Below are positions 8,131 to 15,852 of a stretch of 64,000 nt of DNA, in pieces. This DNA comes from GWE2-51-13 sp041736705. Its GTDB lineage: Bacteria > Bacillota_I > Bacilli_A > Erysipelotrichales > Erysipelotrichaceae. The DNA is taken from NCBI GenBank assembly GCA_041736705.1, contig JBGSTC010000006.1, forward strand, positions 62,001-126,000, in the 5' to 3' direction. The notes below the pieces were generated by a model that saw nothing but the letters and a program-made list of their open reading frames with translations, searched no databases and was not told the DNA's origin. Position 1 is the first letter of the stretch; each line of letters starts with the position of its first letter. The translations under genes were made by a program, and so were the position numbers.

Positions 8131-8859
8131 ATGGACACCAACTACTATACGAAAATCATCCAGACCATCCGCGAATCGTTGGGGAACGGGGACATCGAGA
8201 GAGCCCGTTCGCTTTGCGATGAAGAACTCGGCATGCCCTACGTTCCGTCCGCCTACCTCGGGGAATTGGAAGCGTTGAAGAGGGAAATCGCTGCGCTGCT
8301 AAAAGAAAAGCAGCGGACGACGCGGATCGAAGACCCGCAGGAGTTGATGGACCTGCTTGACGACGAGAACGGACGCTTCGGCGTGGTTGCCGCCTTGTCC
8401 GGATTGAACCTGCGCGAGTATGACGAAGTGCTGAAGAAAGCGTTCGCCACGATTTCGGACCGGGGCTTGCTGAGCGTGTTGGTCGAGCTGTGCGCGCGTC
8501 AGCAATTGCACACCGAGTACACCTTCACCTACGACCATACGACCTATTCGTTCATCCCGGCATCCTTGGAGATGCCCGAGGAGAGCGAAGGGGTCGACGC
8601 CTGTCTGGCATTGGCCGATGAATGGCTGTCCAACGAGAATCCAAGCATGCTGAAACTGGCCAACGAAGCCCTATTACGGATCGCACTGATGCGCTTGCCG
8701 GAGGGGGTAAGCCTGGATGAAGCCGAACCCTTGACCTTGGCGGTCGTCAAAAAACTCTATGAACAACTCGCGAGTGTACAAGAGTGGCGGGAATTTTGCG
8801 AAAAGAATACAATAGATGAGAATCGAATTGAAGAGATCGGGATTGAAGATTTGATTTAG
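8131..8859 (+). CDS. DUF3196-like helical-repeat protein upstream of tig
   Basis: A 242-residue, mostly helical, acidic protein. The N-terminal part (DIERARSLCDEELGMPYVPS) and overall layout resemble the DUF3196 family known from Mollicutes, whose members have a TPR-like fold and no established function. I base this on recollection of the family pattern, not on a search. GGGAGG precedes the ATG, and a probable -10 (CATAAT) lies just upstream. The TAG stop lies inside the CIRCE operator of tig. Neighbouring tig and lon suggest, but do not prove, a link to protein folding. Confidence 0.6.
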   Translation: MDTNYYTKIIQTIRESLGNGDIERARSLCDEELGMPYVPSAYLGELEALKREIAALLKEKQRTTRIEDPQELMDLLDDENGRFGVVAALSGLNLREYDEVLKKAFATISDRGLLSVLVELCARQQLHTEYTFTYDHTTYSFIPASLEMPEESEGVDACLALADEWLSNENPSMLKLANEALLRIALMRLPEGVSLDEAEPLTLAVVKKLYEQLASVQEWREFCEKNTIDENRIEEIGIEDLI

Positions 8860-8882
8860 CACTCAAAAGTTGACAGTGCTAA
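8856..8882 (+). promoter_or_regulatory. CIRCE element (HrcA operator) in front of tig
   Basis: TTAGCACTC, nine spacer bases, then CAGTGCTAA. This matches the CIRCE consensus TTAGCACTC-N9-GAGTGCTAA at 17 of 18 arm positions. It covers the -35 of the tig promoter, so HrcA binding would block transcription. The upstream gene's stop codon is inside the left arm. Confidence 0.9.
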
Positions 8883-8897
8883 AACCTATGGTATAAT
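8870..8897 (+). promoter_or_regulatory. Promoter of tig (and lon)
   Basis: A perfect TTGACA and a perfect TATAAT are separated by 16 bases. The -35 is embedded in the CIRCE element. Confidence 0.85.
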
Positions 8898-8922
8898 AGG
8901 AATGCTAAAAGAGGAGGCCCCC

Positions 8923-10200
8923 ATGAAAACAACTTGGACCGTAAAAGAAAAATCCACCGGTGAACTACAAATCACCATCAACGATGACGCTTGGAAGAAA
9001 GCGCAAACGAAGGCATTCGACAAACTTGTAAAGAACGTCGACGTGCCGGGATTCCGCAAAGGACAGGCCCCCAAAGAACTCGCCCGTAAGGCGATCAGCG
9101 AACAAAGCATCCTGATGGAAGCGGTCGACCATGTCGCGACCGACGCCTTGTTTGAAGGCATCAAAGAACATAACCTATCCGTGATCACCCGCCCGGAACT
9201 CAACTTGAACAGTGTGAGTGCGGACGAAGTCACCATGACCTTCCTGATCACCGTCAAACCGGCGGTCAAACTGGGTCAATACAAGGGATTGGATGTCAAG
9301 AAGGAAGAAGTTTCCGTATTGCCCGTCGAAGTCGATATGAAAATTGAAGAGTTGCGTGAACAATTCGCCGAACTCGTTTTGAAGGAAACCGGAAAGATCG
9401 AAGACAAAGACACCGCCGTCATCAATTTCGAAGGATTCAAAGACGGGGTCGCATTCGATGGCGGTAAAGGTGAGAACTATCCGTTGGAAATCGGATCGAA
9501 CTCCTTCATCCCCGGATTCGAAGAAGCCTTGATCGGTATGGAAACCGGTGAAGAGAAAGATGTCAGTCTGACGTTCCCGGAAAACTACGGCGCCGAACAA
9601 TTGGCCGGACAGGACGTCGTCTTCAAAGTGAAGATCAACGAGATCAAGCAACGCCAGTTGCCCGAAGTCAACGATGATTTCGCCAAGGAAGCCAACCACC
9701 ACGGGACCGAAACGATCGCCGACCTGAGAATGCATCTTGAAGAGCATTTGTTGGAAGAAAAACAACACAAGGCGGACGATGAATTCGGCAACACCTTGTT
9801 GACGAAGATCGTCGATGCGTCGGAAGTCGAGATCCCCGATGTGTTGATCGAAGAAGAAACCGACAGTTTGGTCGCGGATTTCAAGAACCGCATTTCCCAA
9901 CAAGGCTTCTCCTTTGAACAATTCACGCAGATCACCGGACAAAAAGAAGAAGAACTGCGCGAACAGATGAAAGTCGACGCAGGCAACAAAGTAAAAGTAC
10001 GTCTCGTACTGGATGCCATTGCGAGTGAAGAAAAGCTTGAGGTCGCAAGCGACGAAATCGAAGCGGAATACATCGCGATCGCCCAAGCTTATAGCATGGA
10101 ATTGGCCAAAGTGAAGGAATTGGCGCCGGAAGACACGATCGCCTATGATCTTCGCCTACGCAAAGCCTTCACCCTCATCCGCGAATCCGTTCAACAATAA
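8923..10200 (+). CDS. tig: Trigger factor
   Basis: Ribosome-associated chaperone and peptidyl-prolyl isomerase of 425 residues. The N-terminal domain has the ribosome-docking signature PGFRKGQAPKE. The FKBP domain (about residues 150-240) has FEGFKDGVAFDGG and FIPGFEEALIGM. The C-terminal helical arms complete the cradle. The start at 8923 is used because GAGGAGG lies eight bases upstream; an in-frame ATG at 8902 would place that motif inside the gene. The CIRCE element in the promoter predicts heat induction through HrcA, unusual for tig but consistent with the following lon gene. An inverted repeat separates tig from lon. Confidence 0.97.
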   Translation: MKTTWTVKEKSTGELQITINDDAWKKAQTKAFDKLVKNVDVPGFRKGQAPKELARKAISEQSILMEAVDHVATDALFEGIKEHNLSVITRPELNLNSVSADEVTMTFLITVKPAVKLGQYKGLDVKKEEVSVLPVEVDMKIEELREQFAELVLKETGKIEDKDTAVINFEGFKDGVAFDGGKGENYPLEIGSNSFIPGFEEALIGMETGEEKDVSLTFPENYGAEQLAGQDVVFKVKINEIKQRQLPEVNDDFAKEANHHGTETIADLRMHLEEHLLEEKQHKADDEFGNTLLTKIVDASEVEIPDVLIEEETDSLVADFKNRISQQGFSFEQFTQITGQKEEELREQMKVDAGNKVKVRLVLDAIASEEKLEVASDEIEAEYIAIAQAYSMELAKVKELAPEDTIAYDLRLRKAFTLIRESVQQ

Positions 10201-10218
10201 GACGCCCTGCGTCTTATT
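10196..10218 (+). repeat. Perfect inverted repeat between tig and lon
   Basis: AATAAGACGC and GCGTCTTATT form a 10-bp stem with a 3-base loop, starting at the tig stop codon. There is no T run after it, so it is more likely an RNA-stability or partial-attenuation hairpin than a full terminator. Confidence 0.6.
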
Positions 10219-10239
10219 CCCTTATAAGGAGGTGTAACG

Positions 10240-12558
10240 ATGGATAACGAAAAAATGGAAATCAGCGTGCCCGTGATTTGTACGCGCGGGATCATTGTTT
10301 TTCCCAACCAGGATGTTTTGATCGAGGTCGGACGCGAAAAGAGCGTCAACGCGATCGATGAATCGAATACCTACTTCAACGGCCATGTTTGGGTCGTCAG
10401 TCAGAAAGACGTATTGGTCGACGAACCGCATGAAGACGACCTCTTTAAGTTCGGAACGTTGTGCCGTATCAAGAACGTCAAACGCAAAGAAGGGTTCATG
10501 CGCGTTACCTTCACCGGACTCGAACGCGCCAAGCTTGTTCGACTCAGCGAGGACAACAAGATGTTCTTCGCGACGGTCCAACCGGTCGCCGACATTTCGG
10601 GCGAAAGCCTGGAAGAAATGGCCTTGATCCGTCAGATCGCCAAAGGCTTGGAACAAGTCGCCACCAGCAACGCGAACTTCCCGACCGAAATCATCAACCA
10701 ACTCACCAAGGGCGTCTCAGCCCAACAGTTATCCGACCAGATCGGACAGTATTTCCCGATGGGTCTGGACGACCGTCAAGCCATTTTGGAAACGCTCAAC
10801 CTCAACGAACGTCTTCTATTGATCATTTCCAACCTACAGAAGGAAAAAGAACTCACCAACATCGAACAGGGGATCAACGATAAAGTCAAAGAACGCATCG
10901 AAGAGAACCAACGCGAATACTACCTGCGCGAGAAACTGCGTGCCATCAAGGAAGAATTGGGCGATGTGCCCAACGCTTCCGACGACATGGACGAACTGCG
11001 TCGCTACGTGGAAGAGAACCCCTTCCCCAAGAACATCAAAGAAAAAGCCTTGGAAGAAATCCAACGCTATGAAATGCTGCCCAGCGCCAGCGGGGAGAGC
11101 GGCGTCATCCGCACCTACCTCGACTGGTTGATCAAAGTGCCTTGGTGGCAGGAATCGACCGACAACGACGATCTCAAGAAAGTCCGCGCCGTGTTGGACC
11201 ACGACCACTTCGGCTTACAGAAGGTCAAAGACAGAATCATGGAATATTTGGCGGTCAAGACGATGACGAAATCGTTGAACGCCCCGATCTTATGTCTCGT
11301 CGGCCCTCCGGGGGTCGGTAAAACCTCCTTGGCGAAGTCCATCGCCAATGCGCTGGGACGGAATTTCGTCAAAGCGTCGTTGGGCGGGGTACGCGACGAA
11401 GCGGAAATCCGCGGACATCGCCGTACTTACCTGGGATCTTTGCCCGGACGTGTCATCCAAGGCATGAAGAAAGCCGGCGTCGTCAATCCGGTCTTCCTGA
11501 TCGACGAAATCGACAAGATGGCCAGCGACTACAAAGGCGATCCGAGTTCGGCGATGCTTGAAGTCTTGGATCCCGAACAGAACTTCCTCTTCAGCGACCA
11601 CTACCTGGAAGAACCCTACGACCTCTCGAAAGTCATGTTCATCGCGACGGCGAATTACCTGGAAGACATTCCGGTGGCGCTGCGCGACCGGCTTGAAATC
11701 ATCAACCTCTCTTCGTACACCGAAGACGAGAAAGTGAACATCGCCTTGAACCACCTCATCCCCAAACAAGTGGCGATGAACGGGCTCAACGAAAAGCAAT
11801 TCAAACTCGGCGGACCGGAACTGCTCTATATGATCCGCCACTATACCCGCGAAGCCGGGGTTCGTCAGTTGGAACGCCTCGTGGCGTCCTTGTGCCGTAA
11901 ATCCGTGCTCGCCATCCTCAAAGACAACAAGAAATCGGTCAAAGTGACCGAAAAGCTCATCAATGAATGGTTGGGTAAGGAAATCTTCGAATACGGCAGA
12001 AAAGAAATCGAAAACCAGGTCGGTGTCGTCACCGGGTTGGCGTATACCTCCTTCGGCGGCGACGTGCTGCCGGTCGAAGTGACCTCGTTTGAAGGCAAGG
12101 GTCGTCTGATCGTCACCGGCCAATTGGGCGATGTCATGAAGGAATCCGCGGAGATCGCGTTCGGTTACGTGAAGTCCAACGCTCGTCGGTTCGAAATCGA
12201 CCCGAAGTTCTTCGAGGACCACGATGTCCACATCCACGTCCCCGAAGGCGCCGTCCCCAAAGACGGTCCCAGCGCCGGGATCACCCTGACCACCGCGATC
12301 ATGAGCGCACTGACCCATCGTGCCGTCTATGCCGATTTGGCGATGACGGGCGAAGTGACCTTGCGCGGAAACGTCTTACCGATCGGAGGGCTCAAAGAGA
12401 AATCCTTGGCTGCCCACCGTTGCGGCATCCGTAAAGTGCTGATCCCTAAGCTCAACATGAAAGACATGGACGAGATCCCCCAAGTCGTCAAAGACCATAT
12501 CACGTTCGTGCCGGTCGAGACGATGGACCAAGTCCTCGCCGAAGCGTTGGTGCGTTAA
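10240..12558 (+). CDS. lon: ATP-dependent protease Lon
   Basis: Cytoplasmic AAA+ protease that degrades misfolded and regulatory proteins. The 772 residues comprise the N-terminal LON substrate domain (1 to ~200), a coiled-coil linker, the AAA+ module with Walker A GPPGVGKTS and Walker B FLIDEIDKM, and the C-terminal Ser/Lys protease. The catalytic Ser is S678 in PKDGPSAGIT and the Lys is K721 in GGLKEKSLA. A near-perfect AAGGAGGTG precedes the start. It lies 39 bases after tig and overlaps engB by one base (TAATG), so tig, lon and engB are probably one heat-inducible unit. The lon-engB pairing is conserved in Bacillus. Confidence 0.98.
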   Translation: MDNEKMEISVPVICTRGIIVFPNQDVLIEVGREKSVNAIDESNTYFNGHVWVVSQKDVLVDEPHEDDLFKFGTLCRIKNVKRKEGFMRVTFTGLERAKLVRLSEDNKMFFATVQPVADISGESLEEMALIRQIAKGLEQVATSNANFPTEIINQLTKGVSAQQLSDQIGQYFPMGLDDRQAILETLNLNERLLLIISNLQKEKELTNIEQGINDKVKERIEENQREYYLREKLRAIKEELGDVPNASDDMDELRRYVEENPFPKNIKEKALEEIQRYEMLPSASGESGVIRTYLDWLIKVPWWQESTDNDDLKKVRAVLDHDHFGLQKVKDRIMEYLAVKTMTKSLNAPILCLVGPPGVGKTSLAKSIANALGRNFVKASLGGVRDEAEIRGHRRTYLGSLPGRVIQGMKKAGVVNPVFLIDEIDKMASDYKGDPSSAMLEVLDPEQNFLFSDHYLEEPYDLSKVMFIATANYLEDIPVALRDRLEIINLSSYTEDEKVNIALNHLIPKQVAMNGLNEKQFKLGGPELLYMIRHYTREAGVRQLERLVASLCRKSVLAILKDNKKSVKVTEKLINEWLGKEIFEYGRKEIENQVGVVTGLAYTSFGGDVLPVEVTSFEGKGRLIVTGQLGDVMKESAEIAFGYVKSNARRFEIDPKFFEDHDVHIHVPEGAVPKDGPSAGITLTTAIMSALTHRAVYADLAMTGEVTLRGNVLPIGGLKEKSLAAHRCGIRKVLIPKLNMKDMDEIPQVVKDHITFVPVETMDQVLAEALVR

Positions 12559-13145
12559 TGAAGACCTTTGCGACTTCGAAGTGGTTGATCACCGCGGCGA
12601 AAAAAGAACAGTTCCCCGCGACGGACCTCCCGGAGATCGTACTGGCCGGACGTTCCAACGTCGGGAAATCCAGCCTGATCAACGCGTTGGCCAACGTGAA
12701 CGCCTTGGCTTTCGTCGGGAAAAGGGCAGGGAAGACAAGATATCTCAATTTCTTCTCCATCGGCGACGTCTTCCATCTGGTCGACGTGCCGGGATATGGA
12801 TTCGCCAACCGTTCCAAGGAAGAACTGAAGCAATACGGACGATTGATGGAAGACTACTTCGGATCGCGCACCCAGTGCATCGCGGCGATCCTGGTTGTCG
12901 ACATCCGGCTGGGATTGACCAACGACGATTTGGATATGTTGGAATATGTGCGTGCGATCGGGTTACCGACCAAGATCGTCGCGACCAAGAGCGATAAACT
13001 TTCCTACAGTCAACGTCTGAAGGCCAAAACGGTCATCACGACGCAGACGGCGGACAACGACATCGCGGTCTTCTCGGCGGAAAGCAAAGAAGGCGTGGAA
13101 GAAGTGCGTGCATGGTGTTTGGCTCAACTCGAGGCATCCCGATAA
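12558..13145 (+). CDS. engB: Ribosome-biogenesis GTPase EngB/YsxC
   Basis: Essential GTPase of large-subunit assembly in Bacteria. The 195 residues contain G1 GRSNVGKSS, G3 DVPGYG and G4 TKSDK in a TrmE-Era-EngA-YihA-Septin type G domain, the normal length for the family. The ATG shares a base with the lon stop, so it is translated by coupling. The TAA stop is located in the loop of the downstream terminator. Confidence 0.96.
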   Translation: MKTFATSKWLITAAKKEQFPATDLPEIVLAGRSNVGKSSLINALANVNALAFVGKRAGKTRYLNFFSIGDVFHLVDVPGYGFANRSKEELKQYGRLMEDYFGSRTQCIAAILVVDIRLGLTNDDLDMLEYVRAIGLPTKIVATKSDKLSYSQRLKAKTVITTQTADNDIAVFSAESKEGVEEVRAWCLAQLEASR

Positions 13146-13157
13146 GGGATGCCTTTT
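13133..13157 (+). terminator. Terminator of the tig-lon-engB unit
   Basis: GGCATCCC pairs with GGGATGCC, followed by TTTT. The engB stop codon is in the loop. Confidence 0.85.
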
Positions 13158-13183
13158 ACATTTGATGAAAATAAATGAAAGTG

Positions 13184-13212
13184 TTGTAAGAAAACCATGT
13201 AAATGATAAAAT
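13184..13212 (+). promoter_or_regulatory. Promoter of the HPrK/PEPCK-like gene
   Basis: TTGTAA and TAAAAT with a 17-base spacer, 26 bases before the start codon. Confidence 0.65.
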
Positions 13213-13238
13213 GATTCAGTTCAACAGGAGGAACTCCC

Positions 13239-14936
13239 ATGAAAGAAGCACTGTATCTTCACGAATCGACAGCCCTCATCAACTTTTCGGCGGCATACTG
13301 CCAGACCACCGATGAAATGCTGTCGAGCGATACGTTTAAATATGTGTTAGGCCGCTATCTCGCCGCGTTGCGCAAGAGCGATCTCGACTTGTACAACTGG
13401 GCGATGAAAGATCGTCCCCTGACCGATGCGGTCAACGACATCACGCGTCTCATGAAGATCCTTATGGTCCTTGAAATCAGCGAAATCACCCATCCTTTCC
13501 TCGATGAACCCGAATTGCTGACAAAACTCATCGAAGAAGGCTATAACTTCTGGCGTAACCACCAACGCTGTTCCGTCATCCGTACCGGATCGACCAGCAG
13601 CCTGCAACTGGCCAACTTCATGGACGCCGACAGCCGGTTCAACCAACTCGTGTTGGCGGTCTATCGCGGCGCCCAGGAAAAAGTACAAGGGCGCAAGAAC
13701 CGGATCTACCGTCAATTGCAAGCCGGGACCAACGCCTCGATGGTCATCCGCGACATCCGCTGGAATGTCCCCGAAGGCTATGAAGCCCTCAAGGGCATCC
13801 CGTTCGTGGATTCGATGCTGCTGCGTACGCCGCTTCTCTTGCATCCCCGTTCCAACAAGCGGAAAGGTTCCTTCAAACCCACCGACGTCAATCCGTTGAG
13901 CTATGCGCAGATCAACCGCGACGAATGGTTCTGTTACCCGGCGAAAGTCGGCAGCCTCTTGATGCACATCTACTTCCATCGCGATTATTCCTTCTCGGGG
14001 ATCACCTTGGCCAACTTGTTCGAACTGGCGACCGACGTCGAAGTCAGCAAGCGCAAACCGGACTGCATCGTGCTCTTCGGGATCAAGGACGAAGATCTGG
14101 AATGCAACTACCATCTTGATCAAAACACCGGGATCTGGATCGGGAAAGTCCCCTCGCAGACGATCATCGAATATTTCGGCTACATGAAGAAAATGTGTCT
14201 GACCCTGCATAACGTCGCGATGATGGCGCGGGGCTGGTTGCCCTTGCATGGTTCCATGGTCAACATCCACCTCAAGAACGGACGTTCCAAAGGCGTCGTG
14301 TTCATCGGGGATTCGGGCGCAGGGAAGAGCGAGACGATCGAAGCCATCCAGATGCTGGGTGAAGACGAAATCCTCTCGATCGACGTCGTGTTCGACGACA
14401 TGGGCTCTTTACACGTGGAAAACGGGCAGATCGTCGCCCAAGGCACCGAAATCGGCGCCTTCATCCGTTTGGACGATCTTGACAAAGGCAGTCCGTACAA
14501 GACGATGGACCGTTCCATCTTCATGAACCCGGAAACCGTCAACGCCCGCGTCGTCATCCCGGTCGCGCCGTACTCCTTGATCGTAAAAAACCACAAGGTC
14601 GACTATTTCCTCTATGCCAACAACTATGAAGACAAGATCGGTGTGAACCTGGCGCAAAACGCCGCCGACATGAAGGCGACGTTTGTGGAAGGAAAACGCT
14701 GCGCGATGCAGACGACGGACGAAGTCGGTCTTTCGACCACGTACTTCGCCAATCCCTTCGGACCCATGCAGCACCCAGACATCTGCGACCCTTTGCTTGA
14801 CCGCTATTTCATCGCTTTGGATGAAGCCGGGGTCAAAACGGGTGAAGTCTATACCGGACTCGGGGTATCGGGGGCCGACGACGACCATCTGGAACGTACC
14901 GCCCGTGCCGTATTGCATATGATCGATGAAGACTGA
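13239..14936 (+). CDS. HPr-kinase/PEP-carboxykinase-like P-loop protein
   Basis: A 565-residue protein whose C-terminal half carries GDSGAGKSE (residues 357-365). This is the P-loop form shared by HPr kinase/phosphorylase and PEP carboxykinase. It is preceded by a segment (RGWLPLHGSM) where HPrK has its N-terminal lead into the kinase core. The N-terminal ~330 residues are unrecognised. At 565 aa it is far longer than HPrK (~310 aa), and I see no clear PEPCK substrate signature. I infer a phosphotransfer enzyme of unknown substrate. AGGAGG precedes the start. It has its own promoter and terminator and is not in an operon. Confidence 0.65.
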   Translation: MKEALYLHESTALINFSAAYCQTTDEMLSSDTFKYVLGRYLAALRKSDLDLYNWAMKDRPLTDAVNDITRLMKILMVLEISEITHPFLDEPELLTKLIEEGYNFWRNHQRCSVIRTGSTSSLQLANFMDADSRFNQLVLAVYRGAQEKVQGRKNRIYRQLQAGTNASMVIRDIRWNVPEGYEALKGIPFVDSMLLRTPLLLHPRSNKRKGSFKPTDVNPLSYAQINRDEWFCYPAKVGSLLMHIYFHRDYSFSGITLANLFELATDVEVSKRKPDCIVLFGIKDEDLECNYHLDQNTGIWIGKVPSQTIIEYFGYMKKMCLTLHNVAMMARGWLPLHGSMVNIHLKNGRSKGVVFIGDSGAGKSETIEAIQMLGEDEILSIDVVFDDMGSLHVENGQIVAQGTEIGAFIRLDDLDKGSPYKTMDRSIFMNPETVNARVVIPVAPYSLIVKNHKVDYFLYANNYEDKIGVNLAQNAADMKATFVEGKRCAMQTTDEVGLSTTYFANPFGPMQHPDICDPLLDRYFIALDEAGVKTGEVYTGLGVSGADDDHLERTARAVLHMIDED

Positions 14937-14960
14937 CCGGAGACAACTCCGGTTTTCTTT
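14936..14960 (+). terminator. Terminator of the HPrK-like gene
   Basis: ACCGGAG pairs with CTCCGGT over a 4-base loop, then TTTCTTT. The stem begins in the stop codon. Confidence 0.8.
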
Positions 14961-14962
14961 CG

Positions 14963-14989
14963 AAAAAAAACATCGACGTCGGTCGATGT
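14963..14989 (-). terminator. Terminator of the convergent HAD phosphatase gene
   Basis: On the minus strand a CATCGAC/GTCGATG stem with a 4-base loop is followed by a run of eight T. Confidence 0.8.
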
Positions 14990-15774
14990 TACTTGATATA
15001 GCCCAGATGTTTCAGTCCGTTGTAGATGCCGTCTTCGGATACGCTGGTGGTCACATGGTCCGCGATCGCCTTCAATTCGTCGACCCCGTTGCCCATCGCG
15101 ACCCCGATTTTCGCGTTTTGAATCATCCCGATGTCGTTGAGCGAATCCCCGAAGGCGGTATACCCGTCTTCTTCCCATCCCATATGGTTCAAGAGGGCCA
15201 GGATCCCGGCGGATTTGTCGGAGTCTTCGGCGATGATGTCCGCATAGGTCGAAATGCCCGGGAAAACCGAAATCCCTTTGATATTGCGAAAGGGCGTCCA
15301 ATCGAATCCTTCCGGCGCATAGACCAAGACCTTGTCGATCGGTTGATCGGTGTATTCATCTTTGGGGTAGATCGGTTCGTTGAAGAAATGGTGCGCCCGT
15401 AACATGTTCTCATCGATGTCCGTGAGTCTGAAATTCGTTTCCCCGTTGAAGGTCGAAGACAACCCGAACTTCTCGATCAACCCGATGATTTCCAAGATCG
15501 CGTGGCGTGCGATGGTGATGTGCAGGATTTCCCTGAAGGCGCGGTCGACCACGACCTGCCCGTTGGTCAGGATGTACCCGTCCCAATCCAGGATGGAAAG
15601 GACGTCATGCGTTTTCACCATGAGCCATTCGCGACCGGTCGCGATGCAGAGTTTATAGCCGTTGCGTTGTGCTTCGCGCAGTGCGTGGACGGTCGAAGAA
15701 GGGATCTTATGGGTGGCGCTGTCGATCAGCGTGTTGTCCATGTCGAAGAAGATGGTTTTCGGAAGATGGTTCAT
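14989..15774 (-). CDS. Cof-type HAD-superfamily phosphatase
   Basis: A 261-residue haloacid-dehalogenase hydrolase of the Cof/YkrA type; such enzymes dephosphorylate sugar phosphates or small phosphorylated metabolites. Motif I is FFDMDNTL with the nucleophile Asp, motif II is ATGRE, and motif IV is FGDSLND. The cap domain lies between them. The start has GAGGTAAG upstream. It is divergent from the degenerate beta-lactamase-fold gene, with overlapping promoters. A second paralogue lies at 17548. The substrate cannot be told from sequence. Confidence 0.88.
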   Translation of the reverse strand: MNHLPKTIFFDMDNTLIDSATHKIPSSTVHALREAQRNGYKLCIATGREWLMVKTHDVLSILDWDGYILTNGQVVVDRAFREILHITIARHAILEIIGLIEKFGLSSTFNGETNFRLTDIDENMLRAHHFFNEPIYPKDEYTDQPIDKVLVYAPEGFDWTPFRNIKGISVFPGISTYADIIAEDSDKSAGILALLNHMGWEEDGYTAFGDSLNDIGMIQNAKIGVAMGNGVDELKAIADHVTTSVSEDGIYNGLKHLGYIK

Positions 15775-15792
15775 TGTGCTTACCTCGTATCA

Positions 15793-15828
15793 ATTATATC
15801 CGAAACTTTTCGAAAAAAGTGCTATAAT
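15793..15828. promoter_or_regulatory. Overlapping divergent promoters with a central palindrome
   Basis: The minus-strand -10 TATAAT is at 15798-15793. The plus-strand extended -10 TGC-TATAAT is at 15820-15828. Between them ACTTTT-CGAA-AAAAGT (15805-15820) is a perfect 6-4-6 inverted repeat where both -35 regions would fall, and neither has a good -35. A shared regulator binding site is plausible. Confidence 0.55.
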
Positions 15829-15852
15829 GTACACCGTGCAAGGAGATTCCCC

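Noticed and set aside
9175..10086. Long minus-strand ORF opposite tig, and similar long antisense frames opposite lon, thrS and metK
   Set aside because: These frames mirror strongly biased codons of the real genes, lack ribosome binding sites and have no recognisable domains.
13347..14270. 307-codon minus-strand ORF opposite the HPrK-like gene
   Set aside because: Low-complexity histidine/aspartate-rich translation typical of an antisense shadow.
15502..15852. 670-codon version of the beta-lactamase-fold ORF
   Set aside because: The extra N-terminus runs antisense through the HAD gene; ATG 15853 has a promoter and a ribosome binding site.
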